In this document: positions 1-8,348 of the stretch, piece after piece | Layout: the number at the start of each line of letters is the position of its first letter | How positions within the stretch are numbered: position 1 is the stretch's first letter | Origin: Moraxella equi | GTDB taxonomy: Bacteria; Pseudomonadota; Gammaproteobacteria; Pseudomonadales; Moraxellaceae | Length of the DNA stretch: 35,626 nucleotides | Reading direction: 5' to 3' | Assembly: GCF_002027555.1 (NCBI RefSeq) | Contig: NZ_MXAP01000076.1 | Span: 1 to 35,626 of the forward strand | The notes under the pieces: generated by a model | What the model was told of the DNA's origin: nothing | Seen by the model: the letters and a program-made list of their open reading frames with translations, nothing else | The model's database searches: none | Translations under genes and position numbers: made by a program

Positions 1-20
1 GCAACGCAACGCAACGCAAC
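1..20 (+). repeat. GCAAC pentanucleotide tract, left part
   Basis: Four GCAAC units open the window, and the same unit closes it at 35609-35626, so the sequence was probably cut inside one tandem tract of a circle. The tract is coding: three units (15 bp) read Ala-Thr-Gln-Arg-Asn in the trbM frame. Gain or loss of one unit shifts the frame. A blunt join of the two ends would give an interrupted tract and a stop, so the ends must overlap and the true unit number is unknown. Confidence 0.9.
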
Positions 21-470
21 AAAATTGGTGTAGGTTTTGTTGTAGCGATTATCTCACTAACTTCTACAGGTTTTGCTAATTCTACAAATTCCACTTCTGC
101 CAACGCTGGCAACTTTCAAGAGTATGATTACTCTTCCATTTCGCAAACTGTTCCAGTTTCTGCTCCCATCACAGATATTTCACAGCTTACCAAAAAAGAC
201 CAGTATGGTTGTTCAGCCTATCTGTGTTTTGCTGGTGGTTTTGCTTACCCTGAATGCCAACAAGTTATCCGTAAGGTTACTCGTGATTTGATTAGGGGTA
301 AATCTTTTCCTACCTGTTCTGCTTTAAGCAATTCTGACGGTTCTGTTGGTGGACAAAATGGTTCGCCACGCATTTTTACGCAAAAGACACGCAAATATAT
401 TAAGATTATGAAGCAAAACGCTGACGGTAGCGTTGAGCAAATCTCGTCCGTTAAACGCAGAAAGTTTTAA
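3..470 (+). CDS. trbM: TrbM/KikA-like conjugation protein (3' part; starts at 35573)
   Basis: Reading from base 3 there is an open frame with no start codon. It continues the frame that opens at ATG 35573 across the circular join, provided the GCAAC unit number is a multiple of three. After the repeat-encoded stretch comes a hydrophobic signal-like segment (VGFVVAIISLTSTGFA) and then the Cys pattern of the TrbM family: CSAYLCFAGG, a Cys about 10 residues later (YPEC) and FPTC. TrbM/KikA proteins are small exported proteins that accompany P-type type IV secretion genes; their exact role is not settled. The C-terminus is basic (SSVKRRKF). No usable start lies between the repeat and the signal segment, so expression depends on translation through the repeat. 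The family call rests on the Cys spacing and on the position just before virB1. Confidence 0.8.
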   Translation, partial: NATQRNKIGVGFVVAIISLTSTGFANSTNSTSANAGNFQEYDYSSISQTVPVSAPITDISQLTKKDQYGCSAYLCFAGGFAYPECQQVIRKVTRDLIRGKSFPTCSALSNSDGSVGGQNGSPRIFTQKTRKYIKIMKQNADGSVEQISSVKRRKF

Positions 471-517
471 GGCTTTTTGGGTTTAACGGATTTTTTGTTG
501 TCTATGGATTGTGTGAA

Positions 518-1279
518 ATGATTGAGCTAATCCAAACCTGCTCTCCCAATGTGCATTTGCCAGTTGCACAAGCAATTATCAAAAGCGAAAGCAATTTTAA
601 TCCTTATGCAATTGGCGTAAACAAAGGGGGTAGGGCGGTAAAACAGCCAACCAGTTATCAAGAAGCGGTTAAGACTGCCAAAAGATTGATAGGTCAAGGA
701 CTGAATATTGATATGGGATACGCCCAAATCAATTCAGCAAATCTAAAATGGCTTGGATTATCGGTTGAACAGGTTTTTAATCCTTGTCATAACCTAAAAG
801 CAATGCAGACGGTTTATTTAACTTGTTATGATAAGGCTGGCACTACTGGACTTGGAACACGAATGCAAAGAGCATTTAGTTGTTACAATACAGGAAATAT
901 GAAAAAAGGATTTTCTAATGGTTATGTGAATAAGACCACAAATAATTTTAATTATTTTGTCGGCAAAGCCAAAGACGGACAATCACAAGCTCAATTAGCA
1001 CAAATCCATTATCAACAGTACCCAAATTATCAAACAGTTCAATATCAACCAAATTATCCAGTAAATTACACACAAGGCTTGCCAGTTGCCAATCCGTTGC
1101 CACAGGTGCAAATGGCTCAAAATGCCCCTATAAGTCCGAATATGGGTCAATTACCACAGCAGGGGCAGACAGAACAGCAAGCGGTACAAAATACCGAAAA
1201 TACACCAGCTAATGAACCAGCCAAAGTAATTGAATTTCATAGTTGGGATATTTTTGGCGATTATGGGTTTGTGAAGTAA
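518..1279 (+). CDS. virB1: VirB1-like lytic transglycosylase
   Basis: The product is 253 residues and would cut peptidoglycan locally so that the secretion channel can be built. The N-terminal half is an SLT-type fold: AIIKSESNFNPYAIG carries the catalytic Glu at about residue 24, followed by YAQINSANLKWLG and SCYNTGN, the usual substrate-groove motifs. From about residue 165 it becomes a Gln/Pro/Asn-rich linker with no fold I recognise, ending in a conserved-looking SWDIFGDYGFVK. No signal peptide is visible, as in many plasmid VirB1 proteins. I chose ATG 518 because GGA lies about 9 nt upstream. A TTG at 509 is possible. A five-codon frame (ATG 504 to TGA 521) overlaps this start and may couple translation. 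Confidence 0.88.
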   Translation: MIELIQTCSPNVHLPVAQAIIKSESNFNPYAIGVNKGGRAVKQPTSYQEAVKTAKRLIGQGLNIDMGYAQINSANLKWLGLSVEQVFNPCHNLKAMQTVYLTCYDKAGTTGLGTRMQRAFSCYNTGNMKKGFSNGYVNKTTNNFNYFVGKAKDGQSQAQLAQIHYQQYPNYQTVQYQPNYPVNYTQGLPVANPLPQVQMAQNAPISPNMGQLPQQGQTEQQAVQNTENTPANEPAKVIEFHSWDIFGDYGFVK

Positions 1280-1334
1280 TTATTTTTTTGAATTAGATTT
1301 TTCTTTTGTTTTGTTAGTAAATCAGGTGTTAATT

Positions 1335-1649
1335 ATGAAACTATCTCCTATGTTAAAAAGAATGCTATTGGTTGCTGGTGTTGGAATGCTGGCAACTACT
1401 GCTTACGGTGCTGGTTTGGATACTGGTGCAAATGACATTGTGCAAATGATTAAAGATTTGTCCAAGTATTACTATATGATTATGATACCTTTGGCAGGAC
1501 TTGTGATTGCGGTAACAGCAATGAAGTTTTATAACGGTCATATTGACTGGATAGTGCTGGCAACGGTATGTGCGGTTACGCTCTTGATTGCCTTTGCTCC
1601 AAAAATTGCGATATGGCTATTTAAGATTGCAGGGCATCAAGTTGCGTAA
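1335..1649 (+). CDS. virB2: VirB2 major pilin
   Basis: A 104-residue prepilin: a basic start and long signal peptide (MKLSPMLKRMLLVAGVGMLATTAYGAG), then two hydrophobic helices (YYYMIMIPLAGLVIAVTAM and WIVLATVCAVTLLIAFAP) joined by a short polar loop. This is the standard VirB2 architecture; the mature protein would polymerise into the conjugative pilus and line the channel. ATG 1335 has AGGTG upstream at suitable spacing; the frame is open from TTG 1311 but without a ribosome site. It lies between virB1 and virB3, and the virB3 start overlaps its stop. Confidence 0.88.
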   Translation: MKLSPMLKRMLLVAGVGMLATTAYGAGLDTGANDIVQMIKDLSKYYYMIMIPLAGLVIAVTAMKFYNGHIDWIVLATVCAVTLLIAFAPKIAIWLFKIAGHQVA

Positions 1650-1986
1650 ATTTGCCAGTTACAATGTTCTTGACCGAGTGCCTATGTTTATGGGCATTCC
1701 CTTTGGAATATGGCTATTGTTATTGTTGATAACAATGTTCTTATTTTTGGTTGGTCAGATATTTTTTGGGTTTATGGCGTTGCTTTTGCCGATTGTATTT
1801 GTGTTGCCAATCGCTTTATTCTTGAAGCAGTTGTGTTCCACAGATGACCGAGCAATGAGAGTTTTTGGTTTGGAGCTAAAATTCAGAAAGCAACGCAAAT
1901 TCTATAAAGAATTTAATAATACGCTCACTTTTTTACCAAGTAAGTATTTGAGAAATGAAAAAACTCTTTCAGAAAATTTTAGGTAA
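1642..1986 (+). CDS. virB3: VirB3 inner-membrane protein
   Basis: About 114 residues with the VirB3 plan: a short polar N-terminus (RKFASYNVLDRVPMFMGIPFG), two closely spaced membrane segments (IWLLLLLITMFLFLVGQIFF and FMALLLPIVFVLPIALFL), then a soluble tail with DDRAMRVFGLELKFRKQ. VirB3 works with VirB4 at the inner membrane in pilus and channel assembly. I place the start at TTG 1642, inside the last codons of virB2, because AGGG sits 7 nt upstream; the frame stays open further upstream but there overlaps the virB2 membrane helix. The 3' end overlaps virB4 by 32 bp, which points to translational coupling. Confidence 0.85.
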   Translation: MRKFASYNVLDRVPMFMGIPFGIWLLLLLITMFLFLVGQIFFGFMALLLPIVFVLPIALFLKQLCSTDDRAMRVFGLELKFRKQRKFYKEFNNTLTFLPSKYLRNEKTLSENFR

Positions 1987-4456
1987 AACATTTCTTGCTT
2001 TTTTAAAGAACACATCTGCCACAACGCAGAATGTGCCAGAGTTCCGTTTTCATTTGTCAGAACAGGCTTTTGGTATCGCAGATAACTATGTAGCAAGCAT
2101 TATTAAGTTTAAAGGAATTGCTTTTGAAGCGATTAGTGAAAGTCATTTAGAGAATGATTTTGACGCTTTAAATTTACTATATGCTGAAACCGCCAAAGAG
2201 AATGCAGGGCGATTGGCTTTTTATAATTATTTCTTACGCAGAAAAATTGATGTCAGAACCAAATATCAATTTGGTAATGATTTTTGTAGAGAATTTGCTG
2301 ATAAATATCTACAAAGATTTAATGATACAGATTACTTTGAAAATCAATTTTATACCGTATTGGTTTTAAAGTTTGATGAAGATGAAGATGAAGCCTTGCG
2401 TGAACTAGAAGCGGTGGTTAATCGTTTTTGTCAGACACTCTCTAAGTACGAGCCAACTATACTGCAAGCATACGAGAATGAAGCTGGCGTACCCTGTTCA
2501 GAAGTTTTTGAATTTCTGTACGAAATTATCAATAGTGAGCCATCTTGTGCTGATGTACCATTAACTGCCAGTCCAGCTTATGAGATTTTGCCCCAGTCCA
2601 ATTTGCATTTTGGCTATGACTTATTGCAGGTTAAGGGGGTGGAAAATGATAAATTTGCGTCTATGTGGGATTTAAAAGATTTTCCACGAGATACATTTTT
2701 GGGTATGTTTAATTCAGCAAGCCTATCATTGCCCTTTGAATATAACTTGGTGCATTCTTTTGTGTCTATGCCTCCAACTAAGGCAATGGATAATATCCAA
2801 AAACATCAAAATAAGTTGATTGCCAGTCAAGACAAAGCCACGCACGAACAAGAAGATTTGCAAAAAGCACAGGCTTATATTCAATCGGGCGAATTGTCTT
2901 TTGGCGAATATCACGCAAGTTTGGTGGTATTTGGTAACGACAAAAGACAGGCAATTAAAAATGGCATAGAAGCTACTGCCAGTTTTGCCAATAATGCAGG
3001 GGCGGTATTTAGAAAGGCAACAGGGTCAGCCCCAGCGACTTATTTTAGCCAGTTACCACTCTACAAATACAAGCCAAGACCAATGATGAAATCTAGCCGT
3101 AACTTGGCTGGTGTGTTCAGTATGCACAATTATAGTCGTGGAAAGGCGAAAGGAAATCCATTAGGGGACGGCTCGGCAATTATGCCCCTAGAAACGGTAT
3201 CAAAAACGCTGTACGACTTTAATTTTCATTTTACCAATGAAAATGAAGATAACATAGGCGAGATGATAGCAGGGCATACACTCATATTGGGGGCGACAGG
3301 TACAGGTAAAACCACGCTACAAAGTGCGTTGCTGGCATTTTTGCAACGCTTTAATCCAGCGATGTTTGCCCTTGATAAAGACCGTTCAATGGATATTTTT
3401 ATTCGTGCCTTAGATGGCGATTATTTTGCCATTGAAAAGGGCATACCAACAGGGATTAACCCTTTTCAATTTGAGCAAACACCACAGTTAAAGGATTTTT
3501 TGTATAAGCTCGTTGAAACTTGTGCCACAGATAAAAATATGCCCTGCACAAGCGAAGAGAAAAACCAAATCAAATTTGCGGTGGACGCTGTCTTAAAACT
3601 GGATTATCAAGACCGCCGTATGTCTGCCATTTTGCAACAGCTTTACAATGATGGTGGTAACTGCTTATTTCAAAGATTGCTTAAATGGTGCAATACGGTT
3701 GAGTATGGCGAAGGAACTTATGCGTGGTCGTTGGATAATCCTTTTAATCAATTTGACCCCAATAGCTTTAAGATTGTGGGTTTTGATGTAGGGGCAATCT
3801 TGCAAGAAGACTACCAGCCAACTGAACCGCTCCTTGCGTGTCTTTTGTATCTTAAAGAGCAAATGGTAAAAAATTATAACATTATTGCAACGGTGGTGGA
3901 AGAGTTTTGGCTACCCTTAAAATACAAAACACCGCAAGAAATGATGTTGGATATTTTAAAGACTGGACGAAAAAGGGGTGAGTTTTTAATTCCAGTTAGT
4001 CAAAGTCCAGAAGAAGCAATTAAAAGTGAGATTTTCCCAGCATTGGTACAGCAAACGCCAACGAAGATTTTGTTGCCGAACCCTGACGCTGAATATAAGA
4101 ATGAGCAGGGCGGTGGATACAGTCGCATTGGCTTGACCGAAAAAGAATTTGACCGCCTAAAATCTTTGACTTTGGATAGTCGCACATTTTTGGTTAAGCA
4201 GGGGCAACAGTCAAGTTTTGCCAAGCTCAACCTATATGGGTTTAGTCAAGAAATTGCCGTGCTTAGTTCAACCAAAGCCAATGTTTATTTGCTTGATGAT
4301 ATTTATAAAGAGCTGGCAAGACAAAACAAAAAAGTCAAATCCAAAGACTGGCTACCGATATTCTACAACTGCATAGATTTTAGAAAGACTTATGGGGTTA
4401 ATGAACTACCAGCCTACATTCAAAACCAAGTAACAGAGCTTGAACTTGTGGCTTGA
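1955..4456 (+). CDS. virB4: VirB4 secretion ATPase
   Basis: An 833-residue ATPase that powers pilus biogenesis and substrate transfer at the cytoplasmic face of the channel. The N-terminal half (to about residue 430) is the CagE/VirB4 membrane-associated domain. Walker A is GATGTGKT at residues 446-453, followed by FALDKDRSMDIFIRALDG. The Walker B position reads TVVEEFW (Glu649-Glu650), so the usual Asp is Glu. DILKTGRKRGEFLIPVSQSPEEA is the expected downstream ATPase motif region. Length matches the family. It starts inside virB3 and is followed by a 90-bp gap with a T-rich word before virB5. Confidence 0.95.
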   Translation: MKKLFQKILGKTFLAFLKNTSATTQNVPEFRFHLSEQAFGIADNYVASIIKFKGIAFEAISESHLENDFDALNLLYAETAKENAGRLAFYNYFLRRKIDVRTKYQFGNDFCREFADKYLQRFNDTDYFENQFYTVLVLKFDEDEDEALRELEAVVNRFCQTLSKYEPTILQAYENEAGVPCSEVFEFLYEIINSEPSCADVPLTASPAYEILPQSNLHFGYDLLQVKGVENDKFASMWDLKDFPRDTFLGMFNSASLSLPFEYNLVHSFVSMPPTKAMDNIQKHQNKLIASQDKATHEQEDLQKAQAYIQSGELSFGEYHASLVVFGNDKRQAIKNGIEATASFANNAGAVFRKATGSAPATYFSQLPLYKYKPRPMMKSSRNLAGVFSMHNYSRGKAKGNPLGDGSAIMPLETVSKTLYDFNFHFTNENEDNIGEMIAGHTLILGATGTGKTTLQSALLAFLQRFNPAMFALDKDRSMDIFIRALDGDYFAIEKGIPTGINPFQFEQTPQLKDFLYKLVETCATDKNMPCTSEEKNQIKFAVDAVLKLDYQDRRMSAILQQLYNDGGNCLFQRLLKWCNTVEYGEGTYAWSLDNPFNQFDPNSFKIVGFDVGAILQEDYQPTEPLLACLLYLKEQMVKNYNIIATVVEEFWLPLKYKTPQEMMLDILKTGRKRGEFLIPVSQSPEEAIKSEIFPALVQQTPTKILLPNPDAEYKNEQGGGYSRIGLTEKEFDRLKSLTLDSRTFLVKQGQQSSFAKLNLYGFSQEIAVLSSTKANVYLLDDIYKELARQNKKVKSKDWLPIFYNCIDFRKTYGVNELPAYIQNQVTELELVA

Positions 4457-4546
4457 TTGAATGATTTTTTTATTTGTCTTTTTAGTAGTACTTAATAATT
4501 TGTCATCATTTTGATGACTTTTACCAACCGCAAAAGGAGTATGTCT

Positions 4547-5218
4547 ATGACTACTGTTAAAACACGCTATAAAACGCTCTCTCGTGCGTTTCTAGCCACT
4601 TTGCTTGCGACAGCTACCCTAGTAGCACCCCTAACCGCACAAGGGGCAGGAATACCCACTTTTGACGCTTCCAATCTCGCCCAAGCGATTGCACAGGTAG
4701 AAAACCAAGCTCGCCAAATCAAAACAATGCGAGACCAACTTCGTGCAACCACAGGCAACGCTCGTCTTGGCGTACTTTTGAATGACCCAAATGTACAAAA
4801 AGCCCTAGCTAAGTACAACCCAAAAGGCATTAGTCTAGCTGACCTAGCAAGCGGTAACTATGACAAAGAGTTAAAACGCATTGCTGACCGTATCGCCAAA
4901 GACCAAGCTAATGCCCAAAATGCTGACCCCAAAGCACAGTTGGCACAGGCAACGCTCATTAACTACGCTCAAACCGAAGTTGTGCTAAATGACCTAGAAA
5001 AACTATCTAACAGGGCAGAGACCATCGCACGCCAAATCAACCAAACCACAGACGCAAGTAGCAAAGCGGATTTAACCAATACGCTACTTGCTAATAACGC
5101 TCAAATCCAAATTGAACTCGCTAAGTTTGATATAGCGATGAAGCAGTTAGAGCAAAGAGAGAAACAGGCTCGTGAAGCGTATGCAAAAGCATTTAGACAA
5201 TCATTGTTTCAAAAATAA
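4547..5218 (+). CDS. virB5: VirB5 minor pilin
   Basis: About 223 residues, exported and then largely alpha-helical. The signal peptide is MTTVKTRYKTLSRAFLATLL followed by ATATLVAPLTAQGA. The mature part opens with GIPTFDASNLAQAIAQVENQARQI, the hallmark VirB5 start, and continues as long charged helices. VirB5 sits at the pilus tip and contributes to adhesion and assembly. I chose ATG 4547 because AAAGGAG at 4533-4539 is 7 nt upstream; ATG 4541 is only 1 nt from it. It is the C-richest (less T-rich) gene of its neighbourhood. Stop and the next ribosome site overlap, so virB6 is probably co-translated. Confidence 0.9.
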   Translation: MTTVKTRYKTLSRAFLATLLATATLVAPLTAQGAGIPTFDASNLAQAIAQVENQARQIKTMRDQLRATTGNARLGVLLNDPNVQKALAKYNPKGISLADLASGNYDKELKRIADRIAKDQANAQNADPKAQLAQATLINYAQTEVVLNDLEKLSNRAETIARQINQTTDASSKADLTNTLLANNAQIQIELAKFDIAMKQLEQREKQAREAYAKAFRQSLFQK

Positions 5219-5229
5219 GGTGTAATAGA

Positions 5230-6216
5230 ATGGCAGATATACCATTTTTTGGCAATGTTTTTACGCATATTGACAATGTAATAGAAACAATGCTATTAGG
5301 AAAAACTGCTGAAATAATGACGGTATTTAGCCCCATTATTGGTGCGTCATTTGTGGTATATCTTGCTTTTGTTTTTTTGTCTTATTTTGATAATCCAGCG
5401 GAACAAATTATTACGGATTTGTTCAAAAGGGTTTTTGCTTGGACAATTATTATTGCATTTAGTTTTAATATAGCTCAATACAATCAATATATTGTACCAG
5501 TCGTTACACATTTTGGGGAATTTTTGTCAGCAAAATTTGCAGGTGTAGCACAGGAGCAAGTATCAGATGGTTTTGATGTGATGCTTGAACAGATGTTGGA
5601 TGCGATAGGTAAAAAATATGAAGAAGTAGATACATTTGATGTTGGCGGTTATTTTATGCTTGGCTTGCAAGTGATATTTATGTTGCCAATGTTTGTTATT
5701 TTTGCTGTTTTGGCTGGTGCATATTTAATTATTGGTAAAGTAATATCGGCAATATTAGCAATTATCGGTCCAGTCTTTATAGCCCTATTTTTATTCCCTG
5801 CTACTCGTCAATATGCTTTTAACTGGATAGGTCAAGTTGTTACCTATAATATACTAATTTTTTTAACCAATGTTTTGGTTGGTGTTTTTATTCAATATAT
5901 GCAATCAGCTATTGGAGATAATTTGGCAATCACTTTTTATAGTGCATTTATCATTTCAATTGGTTCTGGATTGTTTTTTGTTGTTTTGTTGAAAATTCCT
6001 GAACTTGCGTCATCATTGGGTGGGGGAATGAATATGAATGGAATATCTAATGCAGTTAAAGCTGTTCAAACAGCGATAACCGCAGGTAAGGGTGGAATGT
6101 TGGCTGGGTCGTTAGGTATGAAAGGAGCAAGAGCAGGTCTTGACTGGGGCAAAAGCAAATTGGGAATGGGGGGCAACACGCTCAAACCAATTCAGTCAGA
6201 GAGAGCAGGAAAATAG
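5230..6216 (+). CDS. virB6: VirB6 polytopic channel protein
   Basis: A 328-residue inner-membrane protein with about six hydrophobic segments (for example IIGASFVVYLAFVFLSYF, VFAWTIIIAFSFNIA, MLPMFVIFAVLAGAYLII, ISAILAIIGPVFIALFLF, YNILIFLTNVLVGVFIQ and FYSAFIISIGSGLFFVVLL) and a Gly/Lys-rich cytoplasmic tail. This matches TrbL/VirB6, a core component of the inner-membrane channel. TAAGGTG at 5215-5221 overlaps the virB5 stop and serves ATG 5230. It ends 4 bp from the stop of the convergent eexN gene, so transcription toward virB7 must pass through eexN on the opposite strand. Confidence 0.9.
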   Translation: MADIPFFGNVFTHIDNVIETMLLGKTAEIMTVFSPIIGASFVVYLAFVFLSYFDNPAEQIITDLFKRVFAWTIIIAFSFNIAQYNQYIVPVVTHFGEFLSAKFAGVAQEQVSDGFDVMLEQMLDAIGKKYEEVDTFDVGGYFMLGLQVIFMLPMFVIFAVLAGAYLIIGKVISAILAIIGPVFIALFLFPATRQYAFNWIGQVVTYNILIFLTNVLVGVFIQYMQSAIGDNLAITFYSAFIISIGSGLFFVVLLKIPELASSLGGGMNMNGISNAVKAVQTAITAGKGGMLAGSLGMKGARAGLDWGKSKLGMGGNTLKPIQSERAGK

Positions 6217-6219
6217 CTT

Positions 6220-6453
6220 TTATTTACTATTTGGTTTTTCAAACATAGATTTCTTAAACTCTTCTGATTTAATTCTTGTTTGTGCTTCATTTGCATTATT
6301 ACAATTTTCATCAGATTGTTTGTTTTGCTTGCAGGCTTCTAAAACTTCATTGCGTTTTTGTTCATTTTCTTTTAGAAAATCAACAGTGTAAGTTTCTTGT
6401 TTGCAAGCAGTAAGAGAAAGTAAAGTGATAGTAAATATGGCTAATTTTTTCAT
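6220..6453 (-). CDS. eexN: EexN-like entry-exclusion lipoprotein
   Basis: A 77-residue lipoprotein. The signal peptide MKKLAIFTITLLSLTAC ends in a lipobox (LTAC), followed by KQETYTVDFLKENEQKRNEVLEACKQ and a Cys-rich, charged remainder (DENCNNANEAQ). This pattern (C..ET.TVDfykeN...) is the EexN family, which sits in the membrane and blocks entry of a second plasmid of the same type. The gene lies between virB6 and virB7, where pKM101-type plasmids also carry eex, but here it faces the opposite way. ATG 6453 has AAGGAAA upstream; the frame is open further upstream without a ribosome site. Confidence 0.8.
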   Translation of the reverse strand: MKKLAIFTITLLSLTACKQETYTVDFLKENEQKRNEVLEACKQNKQSDENCNNANEAQTRIKSEEFKKSMFEKPNSK

Positions 6454-6525
6454 AGAGATTTCCTTGAAATAAATTATATGAATAATCTTTGTAATTATAT
6501 CACAACTTTTAATGAGTTTAAACAA

Positions 6526-6747
6526 ATGAAACCAATTATTTTTTCTTTTGTCTTTCTAGCCTTAACTGGTTGTGTCAGCCACAAGCTCCCAATGCCAAAG
6601 GGCAAATGGGTAGCGGTTAATGAAGCTGGCTACATTCCGCCTACCGTTACTAGATATATGGATAATGTACAAACTTTATCACAAGATGTTGATATTGGTA
6701 AAGCAACAGAAAAATCAGAGCAGACCCAAACACAAGGGGAAGAGTGA
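6526..6747 (+). CDS. virB7: VirB7-like lipoprotein
   Basis: A 73-residue lipoprotein: MKPIIFSFVFLALTGC ends in a lipobox (LTGC), then CVSHKLPMPKGKWVAVNEAGYIPP, the short conserved motif expected of pKM101/R388-type VirB7 proteins that binds VirB9 in the outer-membrane core. The C-terminal 30 residues are Gln/Glu-rich. The frame extends up to 6478, but ATG 6526 gives a proper signal peptide. The ribosome site is weak. The stop overlaps the virB8 start (TGATG). Part of the signal-peptide DNA is an exact copy of the dispersed T-rich 14-base word. Confidence 0.82.
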   Translation: MKPIIFSFVFLALTGCVSHKLPMPKGKWVAVNEAGYIPPTVTRYMDNVQTLSQDVDIGKATEKSEQTQTQGEE

Positions 6748-7532
6748 TGGCGTTTTGGAATAAAAAGCAACAACAGCCTAAAACCCAGCCTAAGAGTGTG
6801 GCAAACGAGAGCCGAACACCAAAACCTGTTGAAGTCAAAAAGGCGACAAAGGAATACATTAGAGCTTGCAAAGAGTTTGAGACGACACGCATTGGGGAAA
6901 TTAAACGGTCAAGACAAATGGCGTGGTATGTCGCAATGGGGGCGGTGGTGGTCGCCATTGCCGAAGCGATAGCAATCGCTGGCTTAACGCCCCTAAAAGA
7001 AATTCGCCCCTATGTCATTCGTGTGGATAACAACACAGGAGCAACCGATATTGTAACAATGCTAGAAAATAGCAAGGAAAACCAGTCTGATGTGGTGGCT
7101 CGCTATTTTGCAGGTCTTTATGTTACCAAGCTAGAAAGCTACGACTGGTACACCATTCAATCACAATACAATGATGTAATGATGTTTAGTGATAGCAATA
7201 TGAAAAACGAAATCAAAAACCGTTTTAAAAAGCCTGACGCACCACACAAAATCTATAAAGAAAACAGCCGTATTGAAGTCAAAATCCATAGTATTAGTAA
7301 GATTGGCGATGATTTACTCCAAATCCGATTTGTTAAGACGGTTAAGCCGATGGACGGTGGTAGTTATGACCCAGCAACAGGGCAGACCACACCAGAGCCA
7401 CAGGATAAAAAATACATTGCAACCCTTGCCTATGAGTATATCAATGTGCCAACGCTTGATGATGTCCGCCGTGTTAATCCGCTTGGCTTTACGGTCAAAT
7501 CTTACCAAGTCAATGAAGATAGCGGATTTTAA
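6747..7532 (+). CDS. virB8: VirB8 inner-membrane assembly protein
   Basis: About 261 residues. A charged cytoplasmic N-terminus (residues 1-55) leads to one membrane helix (MAWYVAMGAVVVAIAEAIAIAGL) and a periplasmic NTF2-like domain with PYVIRVDNNTGATDIV, AGLYVTKLESYDWYTIQSQYNDVMMFS and YINVPTLDDVRRVNPLGFTVKSYQVNEDSGF. The C-terminal NPLGF.V..Y.v..d motif is diagnostic for VirB8. It bridges the inner-membrane complex to VirB9 and VirB10. ATG 6747 shares a base with the virB7 stop and follows AAGGGGAAGAG. Confidence 0.94.
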   Translation: MAFWNKKQQQPKTQPKSVANESRTPKPVEVKKATKEYIRACKEFETTRIGEIKRSRQMAWYVAMGAVVVAIAEAIAIAGLTPLKEIRPYVIRVDNNTGATDIVTMLENSKENQSDVVARYFAGLYVTKLESYDWYTIQSQYNDVMMFSDSNMKNEIKNRFKKPDAPHKIYKENSRIEVKIHSISKIGDDLLQIRFVKTVKPMDGGSYDPATGQTTPEPQDKKYIATLAYEYINVPTLDDVRRVNPLGFTVKSYQVNEDSGF

Positions 7533-7542
7533 GGGGCTTGTG

Positions 7543-8340
7543 ATGAAAAAGTTATTTTTCTTTTGTCTTTTTAGTCTATTGTCTTTATCTGCTTATGCCG
7601 AGCAGTTGCCAACCCATACGTTAGATAAGCGTATTCAAACTTTTGCCTATACCGACCAAGATGTATTTGCTTTAAAAGTCAAATTTGGACACGGTGCAAC
7701 AATCCAATTTGAAAAGGGCGAATTTATTCACGATGACGAAGCGTTGGGTGTGGGCGAAAAAAACGATTGGAGTATTGGCGTAAAGGGTAATCATATCCTA
7801 TTTAAGCCTTTAAAGGCGTTTATTGAGCCAACCAATATGATTGTGGTTACAAACAAACGCACCTATGTGTTTAGCCTACAAACCACGCTGGGCGATGATA
7901 TGACTTATTTAGCAAAATTTAACTATCCTGAAACTGTGCTACAAGCCACACAAAATCAAAAACCAACGCCAGCCACTTTTCAAAGGGTCAAGCAGGGCAA
8001 TGAAACCTATTTGATTGACGGTAAAATCAATACTGCCTATGTCAAGCGTGGCAATTTGGAACTTGCCCCAAGTGCAATGTGGGACGATGGATTATTTACT
8101 TATTTGGAGTACGACAACGCCAAAGAGTTGCCAAGTGTTTACAAAGTAATGCCTGACGGCACAGAAAGCCTTGTGAATACGCATATTGACGATAATAGGG
8201 TGGTTATCCACGAAATTAACCGCCTGTACCGTTTGCGACTTGGACAAGCAGTAGCCGAACTTGGCAATCAAAAAGTGGTTGATAGTGGCTTTAATCGTAC
8301 AGGGACTTCACGCCTTGATGTGGTACGGATAGAGCAATAG
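7543..8340 (+). CDS. virB9: VirB9 outer-membrane core protein
   Basis: 265 residues with a cleavable signal peptide (MKKLFFFCLFSLLSLSAYA, cut before EQLP). The N-terminal domain carries DKRIQTFAYTDQDVFALKVKFGHGATIQFEKGE, the start of the CagX/VirB9 domain; the C-terminal domain carries YLIDGKINTAYVKRGNLELAPSAMWDDGLFTYLEY and ends ...SRLDVVRIEQ. It forms the outer-membrane core ring with VirB7 and VirB10. ATG 7543 follows AAGGGG by 6 nt. The signal-peptide region contains an exact copy of the 14-base T-rich word at 7556-7569. Confidence 0.93.
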   Translation: MKKLFFFCLFSLLSLSAYAEQLPTHTLDKRIQTFAYTDQDVFALKVKFGHGATIQFEKGEFIHDDEALGVGEKNDWSIGVKGNHILFKPLKAFIEPTNMIVVTNKRTYVFSLQTTLGDDMTYLAKFNYPETVLQATQNQKPTPATFQRVKQGNETYLIDGKINTAYVKRGNLELAPSAMWDDGLFTYLEYDNAKELPSVYKVMPDGTESLVNTHIDDNRVVIHEINRLYRLRLGQAVAELGNQKVVDSGFNRTGTSRLDVVRIEQ

Positions 8341-8348
8341 GGGGAGTT

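Noticed and set aside
73..291. 72-residue open frame from ATG 73
   Set aside because: It is out of phase with the better supported trbM frame (3-470), which has the Cys motifs and signal segment.
6195..6240. Possible terminator between virB6 and eexN
   Set aside because: AAATAG/CTATTT is too short and AT-rich to be convincing.
7273..7542. Extended start of the virB9 frame inside virB8
   Set aside because: ATG 7543 gives a proper signal peptide and AAGGGG site; the upstream part has no domain sense.
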